Below are positions 11,660 through 20,494 of a stretch of DNA of 64,000 nt, one piece after another. This DNA is from Orychophragmus violaceus (taxonomy: Eukaryota; Streptophyta; Magnoliopsida; Brassicales; Brassicaceae), in assembly GCA_030180135.1 (NCBI GenBank), contig CM058230.1:17981082-18045081 (forward strand), written 5' to 3'. Position 1 is the stretch's first letter; every line of letters starts with the position of its first letter. The position numbers and the translations under genes were made by a program. A model generated the notes under the pieces. The model searched no databases, was not told the origin of the DNA, and worked only from the letters and a program-made list of their open reading frames with translations.

Positions 11660-12199
11660 GACACCTTTTCCTTGCATTGCTACCTTTTCAAGGAAAGTAG
11701 ATATTGGATTACTGGCACATTTCACCATAAACTGTGGTTCACTCTTTTTAGGTAGAGCTTGAGTCTTTGATGATGCTGGCATGGTATCTTTTAGAGGTTC
11801 TTTCTCAATAGAAACAATTGGTTGTTTTCTCTTTTAGCATGTTTTCCTTCAACAATACTGGTGGGTAAGAAAGAGAAAGAGCCAAAGTGGCTTGGGTCTT
11901 GGGAGAAAGAGAGAAGTTTTGTTTGAACCAAGTATGGTGAGGTATAGATCGGATAGGGTGTGAATAGATCATATGGCATTTGGGTTTGATTTTTGGGCTG
12001 CTTTTGTAAGGATTGTAACTAGCCTTTAGTGATTTAAGTTTTGACTCCTTTTGGTACATAAGGGGTGAAGGCATAGAAACAGTGGTTGAAAGGTGGAGGA
12101 GTTCTTGGTAGAGAGAGGTTATCTTCTTGTTTATTTATTTTATGGAAAGATCCAAAACAGTCACCTTTCAGTCAATTTGACTCAAGATGTGATTTTGAG
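11660..12199 (-). pseudogene. Downstream part of the minus-strand retroelement polyprotein
   Basis: Minus-strand translation continues as protein-like sequence rich in lysine, serine and proline below 12200, but frames change and stops occur. An 89-residue piece lies at 11805-12074, and another frame stays open from about 11840 down to 11660. The sequence ends abruptly at the LTR fragment, so any protease/RT region has been lost. I do not recognise a domain here; assignment rests on position and orientation. Confidence 0.4.
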
Positions 12200-12913
12200 T
12201 CATTGCGTTTTCGGTCTGCCATTTAGAGTTGCTTCGGCTGCACTGATCTGCTTCATTGAACCATCTGAATTTTTTACTTTTGGATTCTTGATCTTCCATG
12301 AGTGCCTTACATTGCTTTGTTCGAACTCCAGTGGTGGAAAGGTCGGTTCATGAGATGTTGGAGGACCGAACATGTAACAGTCATTAACATCTTCTTGCTC
12401 AGGAGTTGAAGGAGCTTCTCTTAGGTACAAGACATAGTATTTAAAATTTCTTCCACTAGGTTCCTCAAAGAGGCCAACTTCTGGATCTCCCGCTTCATAT
12501 CGTTCTTTAAATATTTGTTGAGATGATTTTCTTCTCCTCTTTCTTTGCTTTGGAGCTTCATCTTCCTCTGAGTCATCCATTAAGCATTGCGGACAGTCAC
12601 ATACATCAAATAATTCGTGACCGGCTGAATCAGAGAACGAGTATATTGGTTCTCCGGATGATTCAAAGGAATTTTTTGGGACTCTGGGTAGATATTGTTT
12701 AATGGCCCTTGAGTCTTCAGATGGAGAGATCATATTAATCTCGGTGCAGAAAGCTGAAGGTCGTGATTTTTCACCATCTTGTGATTTGAAAGCTATTTCT
12801 ATGGCACCGTCTTTTCTTTTATGAATTGACGAGTCCACACACTGTATTGGTGTACTGCTTTCATGGAGCTTCTCAAAATTTGTCACCCAAGACTCCAGAA
12901 GTAACTTGATCAT
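12200..12913 (-). pseudogene. Retroelement protein segment following the movement-protein-like domain
   Basis: A 237-residue open frame on the minus strand, in the same frame as the upstream 12992-13285 segment and separated from it by a stop plus 26 codons. It has an acidic stretch followed by a basic stretch (around 12540-12590) and a CDCPQC motif. Its composition resembles the linker and capsid-proximal parts of plant retroelement polyproteins that carry a movement-protein-like domain. I cannot name a domain. Its function is unknown, and the in-frame stop marks it as a relic. Confidence 0.45.
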
Positions 12914-12991
12914 ATCATTTCTAGGAATTTGTCTAGGAATGTGGATGCATGACAGACTATGTTGTGATTCCAGTTGGATGAGAAATACATC

Positions 12992-13285
12992 CTATGTGTC
13001 TCGTGGAAGACTTAGATCCATGGCATGAATTTGGGCCCGGTACGCCATCTGGTGGTGGAGTGTTCCTACATATGTATTTCCAGTTTGTGGAGCTCTTATG
13101 ATTTGCAGCTTGATTTTCATGTTTTGGTAGATTTGTGGGTCTTCGAGTGCCACATTAAAATTTGGGAAAATTGTTACAAACATTGTACCCTCATTCAAAG
13201 TTGTTTGAAGAGCTACGATGCTAGCATGTGTACCTTGTATCCAGTAGGGAAACTCTTGCAATAGTAGGTAAACCCTTCCTTCCAT
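12992..13285 (-). pseudogene. Viral movement-protein-like domain (30K superfamily) in a decayed retroelement
   Basis: A 97-residue minus-strand segment resembles the core of plant viral movement proteins of the 30K family, as found in caulimovirid polyproteins and in plant retroelements related to them. The family role is enlarging plasmodesmata for cell-to-cell movement. The frame ends in a stop at 12992-12994. Further upstream, to 13594, minus-strand translation has protein-like stretches with additional stops. It is an old, broken copy. Assignment is from pattern recognition of one domain and could instead be a plant-specific retroelement family. Confidence 0.5.
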
Positions 13286-13594
13286 GGAGGGTTAGCGCCA
13301 AACGGATTGCTCAGTAGTGGAGATGAGTATAGACGTGGGCTCTCCATTGATGAATCATCTCTTCGTCGAGTCAGAGAGGGATCATTTGTTCTACTTCAGT
13401 TGATGGGACTAGGTGTTTCTAGCTATGAAGCTAAAACGAGTTCTTTGGCAGCATGTTTGCTAGGATTAAACACATGCTTTAGGACTTAAGGTAAGGTAGA
13501 CTTTGGTTTGGTGAAGGCTTTATATGGATTAAGTAAAGGTAGTTGGGTAATAGGAACTTTACTATCATCACGTATTCTACTTCATAAAGATAGT
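13286..13594 (-). pseudogene. Upstream coding remnant of the same minus-strand retroelement
   Basis: The minus strand reads as serine/proline-rich protein sequence interrupted by stops, leading into the movement-protein-like segment. It is cut at 13594 by insertion of the LTR retrotransposon; the leader continues at 19982-20030 and again beyond 23951. Confidence 0.4.
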
Positions 13595-13855
13595 TGATAT
13601 TCTTGTATATTCATTCATTTAGGATAGTATTTTGCTTGTGTTTTGACTTCTTCTTGCTTACATTCTTCCATCTTTGATGTTCAAAGTTTCATTTAGAGTC
13701 TAAGAGTATCTAGAGTTAGGATTTAGCATATTAGGATGCATTTGGAGTGTATCTTATGTTTTTATAGGTTCATGGAGATGCTTGGAGGTTTTGGTGAGCT
13801 AAGGAAGCAAGAGAGGATCTCAAGGATGAAAGAAGAAGTGTACAAGTCGACCAGT

Positions 13856-14110
13856 GAAATCACCGACGTCTCCAATCGACCAAAACGCGTCGATGGAAAA
13901 TCTGAGAAATCACCGACGTCTCCAATCGACCAAAACGCGTCGGTGGAAATCTCGGAAACGAACCGACGTGCTCAACCGACGTCGACACGTCGATGGGTTT
14001 CGGCGAGTTTTGGTCGAAATTAGGCAGTGAAATCACCGACGTCTCCAACCGACCAAAACGCGTCGGTGGAAATCTCGGAAACGAACCGACGTCCCGAACC
14101 GACCACATTA
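13856..14110 (+). promoter_or_regulatory. Cluster of ACCGAC (DRE/CRT) cores in the LTR promoter
   Basis: Eight plus-strand ACCGAC cores start at 13862, 13912, 13962, 13975, 14035, 14048, 14085 and 14098. Six continue as ACCGACGT, matching the ACCGACNT preference of DREB1/CBF factors. Three reverse cores (GTCGGT) lie near 13939, 14062 and 14114. They sit in imperfect tandem copies of a roughly 50-bp unit, also carrying ACGCGT, ending about 75 bp upstream of the TATA box. The same block recurs in the other LTR at 18617-18871. Function is inferred, not shown. Confidence 0.6.
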
Positions 14111-14182
14111 GGTCGGTGCTTTCACTGTGAAGACCAAATCAGACCCAGTTATTTACAATATTGCCACTACGACCCTTCCTTG

Positions 14183-14190
14183 TATAAATA
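14183..14190 (+). promoter_or_regulatory. LTR TATA box
   Basis: TATAAATA in the U3 part of the 5' LTR, downstream of the ACCGAC cluster. The equivalent in the 3' LTR is 18944-18951. Confidence 0.65.
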
Positions 14191-15223
14191 CTCATTTTGG
14201 GGGATTAAAAACCCTAAGCTACCTAAGCATAGTTTTGTTTTAGGATTTGGATCTTGTAATCTTTGATTTTGAGTTTAATCTAAGTACTTCTTTATATCTT
14301 CTTAATCTTTCCTCTTAATCTCTCTTTAATCTTGTTATCTCATACTATCTTTATGGGTTTTGTGAGAACAATGGAGATTAGAGAGTAGAGTTTTTGGGTC
14401 TTGTGGATGAGGTTGATTTAGGTGGTTTATGTGATGATTAGTGATGCTTAGGACTTATTTATGAATGATCCTTCTCTAATTAGTTGATCTCTATGCTAGG
14501 TTGCAAGGAATTGTTGAATCTAGATGCTAGGCTTTTTCATGCCCGAAAGGTGTTCGATGAAATGCTTGAATGAACTTTTTAGAGGATTTTCATATCTTAG
14601 CCTAAGAGATTAGTTGTCTAAGGTGATTATTGGTAATGAGAACTCGAAATTAATGCTTGCTTGATTCTTAATCACAAATGATAATTTGATCTTGATTAGG
14701 GATTAGTCAAAAGGATTAGTGCCAAGAAATTGGATTAGTCTAATGATTAGTGTTCTTAGCCTAAGGATTAGCTTTGCTCAAAGGTATTTGATGGATATTA
14801 ATGCATGCTTGTCTTTTAATATGCAAATGAGAATTGAATGATTGAATAATTGGCATAGAAGTTATGAACATGAGAATGCGATTAGCTTAATAATGATCAT
14901 AGCCTTGTTTAGCATTGTTTGATTAATTGAAGCATCAATGATTGTCTCTAGACCATTTAGTCTCCATAGCCTCATCCCAAGATCCTTATTTTATCTTATT
15001 TATCTCTTTGTTTAGTGTCTTATTTTATTTCTTGCCTTTTAGTTTGTTTAGGATTGTTACTTAAGCCTTCTTTTATCCATTTTGCTTAGATTAAGAAGTT
15101 TAATGTATTCTTAGTGCCCTATTCTCTACCCATTTGGATTGATAACCTCAAGTATTACAATGACACATTTAGTAATTTTGAGGAATTGATAGAGTCAAGA
15201 ACCGAAAAATTCACTTATCAATT

Positions 15224-15236
15224 TGGCGCCGTTGCC
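15224..15236 (+). other. Primer-binding site, tRNA-Asp type
   Basis: TGGCGCCGTTGCC starts three bases after the LTR. It is complementary to the 3' end of plant tRNA-Asp, the primer of Athila and related elements. The match stops after 13 bases (the next bases are AATTGGG instead of GGGGA). Confidence 0.75.
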
Positions 15237-15373
15237 AATTGGGTTTAGCAATAGTCACTAGGATTTTTCTTCTTCTTGAGACTAAGCTTTTATTTTGTTT
15301 TAGTTTGTGTGGTTACTAACTTTCTTTCAAGTGTTTGTTCTTTTTGCAAGGTGCAAATCACAAGGAAGAGAGC

Positions 15374-16489
15374 ATGGCTTCAGAGATAGCTTCTATGTTG
15401 AGGGCTATGTTGGAAGCTCAAGAAAGAGAGATGACTTGGGACCCTACAAGTCATCATGGTTTTGAAAGCACATCCACTTGTCAAGGTGATCTTCCAAATG
15501 AGTACTCTTCTCATGAGTACCAATATGGATATGGTGATGGATACCAATCTTGGAACATGGAGCATGAGCATGATGCAAATCACTCTTCTCAAATTTCTTA
15601 TGATGAAGAACTTCTCAACATGGCAAGGTTGGCATTGGATGGACAAGAGAGGTACAATGAGAGCTTAAGGATGATCAACACTGATTTTGCTCATTTGCCT
15701 CAAGATGCAAGCATTGTTGAGCCAACACATGAGGAGAATGCTCAAGTCCAAGATGAATTCTTGAAAGAAGCTTACTCTTTCCAATCATGTGATCAAGAGC
15801 TTCTCAACTTGGCAAGGATGGCATTAGAAGGACAAGAGAGGTATAATGAGAGCTTAAGGATGATCAACACTGATTTTGCTCATTTACCTCAAGATGCAAG
15901 CATTGTTGAGCCAACACATGAGGAGAATGCTCAAGTCCAAGATGAGTTCTTGAAAGAAGCTGAAGAGACTATCAAAGAATTTGAAATGCTTCTTGGTTGC
16001 ACTGTTGGTGAAGACCTTGTGATTAGGTATGAAGAAGAGGATGATGAAGAGACATTCATGGGTCATTCAACCAATAACAACAATGAAGGAGTAAGAGATG
16101 TTGTGAGAGATGAGGAAGAGCCTTGTGAAGATGGATTGGTTGTTGAGTGCAAGGAGATAAAGGAAGAGAGCACACAAGATGAGCTCTCAAACATGGAAGA
16201 GGAACCAAAGCAACCAAATCCCAAGCAAGAGCTAATTGGAGGAAATCTTATGGAGAAACAAGATGGTCCCAATGAAGAATCCTTCAAGGAGGATGAAGAA
16301 GATGAATCTCCAATGGCTCAACCCTTTCACAACTACCTTGATATAGTCTCCACAAGCTTTCATGATCCAAGGAAGATCCCTTTTGAGGAGATAAGGATGA
16401 AAGAGTTTAGAGGGTGGTTCTACGATGAGTATGATCCCGGTGATACAAACTCATGCCACATCCCTAACCAAAAAAGAGTGAAGGGATAG
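15374..16489 (+). CDS. Acidic internal protein of a non-autonomous LTR element, unknown function
   Basis: The frame is open from 15335; the methionine at 15374 starts the more plausible N-terminus (MASEIASMLRAMLEAQ), giving about 371 residues. The protein is very acidic. A stretch of about 55 residues is duplicated: DEELLNMARLALDGQERYNE near residue 77 and QELLNLARMALEGQERYNES near residue 138. Both continue through identical text ending VQDEFLKEA. The C-terminal part has FEEIRMKEFRGWFYDEYDPG. No zinc knuckle, protease or RT is present. It occupies the gag position and may be a Gag derivative, but I do not recognise the family. No stop interrupts it, consistent with recent insertion. Confidence 0.6.
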   Translation: MASEIASMLRAMLEAQEREMTWDPTSHHGFESTSTCQGDLPNEYSSHEYQYGYGDGYQSWNMEHEHDANHSSQISYDEELLNMARLALDGQERYNESLRMINTDFAHLPQDASIVEPTHEENAQVQDEFLKEAYSFQSCDQELLNLARMALEGQERYNESLRMINTDFAHLPQDASIVEPTHEENAQVQDEFLKEAEETIKEFEMLLGCTVGEDLVIRYEEEDDEETFMGHSTNNNNEGVRDVVRDEEEPCEDGLVVECKEIKEESTQDELSNMEEEPKQPNPKQELIGGNLMEKQDGPNEESFKEDEEDESPMAQPFHNYLDIVSTSFHDPRKIPFEEIRMKEFRGWFYDEYDPGDTNSCHIPNQKRVKG

Positions 16490-18340
16490 TCAAGCTTAGT
16501 GACTCGAAACAAGCTCACTTGGGAGGAATTCCCATGTCTATCTTTTTGGAGAGCTTCGAGTTCAATGCAAGGAAGAAGGAAAAGAGTTTTGGGTGAAAAG
16601 GGACTTCAATGCTAAATCACAGGATGAGAAGCCTATGCAATGGTCTAAGTTTGGGGGAGTCTTGTGCCACATTCGAAGATGCCTCCACCTCCCATTCCTC
16701 CTCTCCATTCCACTCTCCAAGTAACACTCCAACTTTTGTCTTTTTGATTTTGCATTTTTGATTTAGTCGTTTGTCTCTTTCCCTTGCTTCTTTCACACAA
16801 GGGACTGTGTGATTTAAGTTTGGGGGAGGAGACTAGTTGCTAATAATGTGTTTTGTGATCTTATTTTATCTTTTGCATCCCTTGAGTCTCATGCATTCAT
16901 CTAAGGCATAGAAAATCCCTAAAAATTTGAAAAATTTGAAAACTTTTCACACAAAAAAAGAAGTATGCATTATCATCTTAGGATTTCCTTTCATTTTTCA
17001 TAAAGTTTTGATGAAACTTCCACTTGAGTGTCAACTCATGAGCTTGAATTAATGCCCTCTTTAGGAGTTGTAAATGCATTTGAGTGAATTTGAATTTAAG
17101 GATGCACCATGTTTGGATCTCACTAGCTTGAAAGTTAGACCTCATTGTTGATACATGTCACCCCTTGTAGCACAACTCTAATGAACTTGGACTTAATTTG
17201 AACTTTCAATTACTCTCTCTTGGAACTTAGATTGCTCACCAATTGTAACTCTAAAAACAATCATGCTTGCTTATCCCTTTTGACATTCTTACAAGCATTG
17301 ATTGGCCATTTGCATCACATAATGGTACCCTCACCTTGAACCTTAGACCATCGTTCTTTTCCCCTTGTTGATTCTTGAGTGAGGCCTCTTGTTGATAATG
17401 CAAACTTGTGCAAAATTTTGAAATGATAGGAGAACGACAAGAACTCACTTCCATGTGCCAATTGAATTGATTGGCTAGATCTAGGATAGGACTTGGGATG
17501 GGTTTTGTTTTTCATTTGATGGGGTTTGAGTGTGAGAGATCATTTTTTGAGTGAGTTGAAAAGAAAAGAGTGATTTGGGAGCAAATAAAAGTAAAGGGAA
17601 AAGCCATGAGGCGAAAGTGTTCAAAGAAAAGGTTTAAGAAGTGGAAAATGAAGTAATAGCTCTAAGTTCATAAGCATTTGAGTCCTCTAAGAAAATGTAA
17701 GCAAAGAGAAAAGAAAAGAAAAAGAAAAGAGGATAGTAAAGAGTTGAAAAGAAAGAGCTAAGTGTTAAAAGAAAAGAGATTTCCCAAGTTGTAAAAAGAG
17801 TGAAAAAGAGTGTGGTGTGAGTTTAAAGATTCAAGAGTGGGTTTGGAATTAGGTTTATGCTTTGAGTTTTGGGATTTAAGCTAAAGAAAGGGTAGAACAT
17901 GGAAGTGGATGCTTGTATGCATGAATTGTTCTCTTTCTTCCTACTTTTGCATAAAGTCTTGTGTTCCTTTTTATTGAGATAAGCCACTAAACACTTGTAA
18001 ACCTCACAAAAATCCATGCTAAGCCTCTTTGACACCTCGCCCTTTGGTTTGTGGTTCATGTTTCCAAGAAGAGAGTCCACCAAACACCAAATTGAATGTT
18101 AAAGAGTTTTGTTGCTTTGGTTGCTTGTTATTGCTTTGATGGTTTGATCATTAGAGCGAAATGTTTGATGAGCATGGCTAACTCTTTTGGAGTAGAGATT
18201 GTTTGTGCATTTGCAACTACTTTGAAGGGCATTGAATTGAATTCCTTTGTTGACATTCTCGGATTTTATCTCCCATTTTCAAACCTTTCTCCCTAACTTG
18301 CCTTTGAGTTGCTTATGCTTGCTTGCGGACAAGCAAGATT
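16490..18340 (+). other. Non-coding interior of the non-autonomous LTR element
   Basis: No convincing coding sequence. It contains two copies of a polypurine-like word AGTTTGGGGGAG (near 16648 and 16818) that resembles the real tract before the 3' LTR, and a long purine-rich stretch of GAAAA/AAAGA words at 17550-17790. Such filler replaces pol in many non-autonomous elements. Confidence 0.6.
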
Positions 18341-18355
18341 CAAGTTTGGGGGAAT
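18341..18355 (+). other. Polypurine tract
   Basis: CAAGTTTGGGGGAAT directly precedes the TG of the 3' LTR. Confidence 0.75.
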
Positions 18356-19981
18356 TGATATTCTTGTATATTCATTCATTTAGGATAGTATTTTGCTTGT
18401 GTTTTGACTTCTTCTTGCTTACATTCTTCCATCTTTGATGTTCAAAGTTTCATTTAGAGTCTAAGAGTATCTAGAGTTAGGATTTAGCATATTAGGATGC
18501 ATTTGGAGTGTATCTTATGTTTTTATAGGTTCATGGAGATGCTTGGAGGTTTTGGTGAGCTAAGGAAGCAAGAGAGGATCTCAAGGATGAAAGAAGAAGT
18601 GTACAAGTCGACCAGTGAAATCACCGACGTCTCCAATCGACCAAAACGCGTCGATGGAAAATCTGAGAAATCACCGACGTCTCCAATCGACCAAAACGCG
18701 TCGGTGGAAATCTCGGAAACGAACCGACGTGCTCAACCGACGTCGACACGTCGATGGGTTTCGGCGAGTTTTGGTCGAAATTAGGCAGTGAAATCACCGA
18801 CGTCTCCAACCGACCAAAACGCGTCGGTGGAAATCTCGGAAACGAACCGACGTCCCGAACCGACCACATTAGGTCGGTGCTTTCACTGTGAAGACCAAAT
18901 CAGACCCAGTTATTTACAATATTGCCACTACGACCCTTCCTTGTATAAATACTCATTTTGGGGGATTAAAAACCCTAAGCTACCTAAGCATAGTTTTGTT
19001 TTAGGATTTGGATCTTGTAATCTTTGATTTTGAGTTTAATCTAAGTACTTCTTTATATCTTCTTAATCTTTCCTCTTAATCTCTCTTTAATCTTGTTATC
19101 TCATACTATCTTTATGGGTTTTGTGGGAACAATGGAGATTAGAGAGTAGAGTTTTTGGGTCTTGTGGATGAGGTTGATTTAGGTGGTTTATGTGATGATT
19201 AGTGATGCTTAGGACTTATTTATGAATGATCCTTCTCTAATTAGTTGATCTCTATGCTAGGTTGCAAGGAATTGTTGAATCTAGATGCTAGGCTTTTTCA
19301 TGCCCGAAAGGTGTTCGATGAAATGCTTGAATGAACTTTTTAGAGGATTTTCATATCTTAGCCTAAGAGATTAGTTGTCTAAGGTGATTATTGGTTATGA
19401 GAACTCGAAATTAATGCTTGCTTGATTCTTAATCACAAATGATAATTTGATCTTGATTAGGGATTAATCAAAAGGATTAGTGCCAAGAAATTGGATTAGT
19501 CTAATGATTAGTGTTCTTAGCCTAAGGATTAGCTTTGCTCAAAGGTATTTGATGGATATTAATGCATGCTTGTCTTTTAATATGCAAATGAGAATTGAAT
19601 GATTGAATAATTGGCATAGAAGTTATGAACATGAGAATGCGATTAGCTTAATAATGATCATAGCCTTGTTTAGCATTGTTTGATTAATTGAAGCATCAAT
19701 GATTGTCTCTAGACCATTTAGTCTCCATAGCCTCATCCCAAAATCCTTATTTTATCTTATTTATCTCTTTGTTTAGTGTCTTATTTTATTTCTTGCCTTT
19801 TAGTTTGTTTAGGATTGTTACTTAAGCCTTCTTTTATCCATTTTGCTTAGATTAAGAAGTTTAATGTATTCTTAGTGCCCTATTCTCTACCCATTTGGAT
19901 TGATAACCTCAAGTATTACAATGACACATTTAGTAATTTTGAGGAATTGATAGAGTCAAGAACCGAAAAATTCACTTATCA
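18356..19981 (+). repeat. 3' LTR of the 13595-19981 element
   Basis: Same 1626-bp length and nearly identical to 13595-15220. ATAGT follows immediately at 19982-19986. Confidence 0.95.
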
Positions 19982-20030
19982 ATAGTGTATTTTACTAGAG
20001 TTGGATCTTCTGAAAGAGGGTGGGTTGGAC

Positions 20031-20358
20031 GGGAAAACGGCCAATTCCCCCATGAACTTATAGGCAAAACAGCTTTTCATACGTGACTTATGAGACCATG
20101 CCGAATAACACACAAACTAATATTTATTTTGAATTTACTCCACATAGTTTAGAATCTTAGCCTATTTACACAAAACCACTAACGACGTTAATAATCCGGT
20201 GACAGTGTTAAATGACCGTTTAACAGAAGTTAGTGATATAAAATATATATATTTTTTTAATTAATGACCCTTCATAGAACGACGTCGTTTTGTATATTGA
20301 GAGCAATATTTGGGGAAAATCGTGGCTCAAATCAGATTTAGGGTTCATCTGGGTTTTC
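20031..20358 (+). repeat. Left terminal inverted repeat of the MULE
   Basis: Matches 23617-23941 reversed with few differences. Near its inner end is the palindrome AACGACGTCGTT (about 20278-20289), present in both TIRs and upstream of both genes. Confidence 0.93.
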
Positions 20359-20494
20359 GTCTGCGATTTCGGAGAGAGATAGAGTGAGAGAATTAAAGCT
20401 GTGAGGGCTAGCAAGACTGAAATCGGAGGTGGGATAAGTCTACTCCTGCTGAAATCGTAGTGTTCTAAGTCCAATCCATCCTAGAGGAACAACG

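Larger units (their letters stand above)
13595..15220 (+). repeat. 5' LTR of the 13595-19981 element
   Basis: TG...CA boundaries; near-identical to 18356-19981. It contains a GC-rich tandem repeat (13856-14110), a TATAAATA box at 14183-14190 and an AT-rich downstream half. The 95- and 79-residue open frames inside occur in both LTRs simply because the copies are recent. Confidence 0.95.
13595..19981 (+). mobile_element. Young non-autonomous LTR retrotransposon (gypsy-type PBS)
   Basis: Two 1626-bp LTRs of equal length begin TGATATTC and end TTATCA, and the perfect 5-bp duplication ATAGT lies outside them (13590-13594, 19982-19986). A primer-binding site complementary to tRNA-Asp follows the 5' LTR and a G-rich tract precedes the 3' LTR. 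I saw only four differences between LTRs (near 14365, 14633, 14707 and 14991), about 0.25%, so insertion was very recent. The interior (15221-18355) has one open frame and no protease, RT or integrase; it must depend on another element. The PBS points to an Athila/Tat-type gypsy partner. Confidence 0.95.

Noticed and set aside
13736..14266. 95-, 82- and 79-residue frames repeated at 18497-19027
   Set aside because: They are in the tandem-repeat part of the LTRs; the repeat explains the open frames on both strands.
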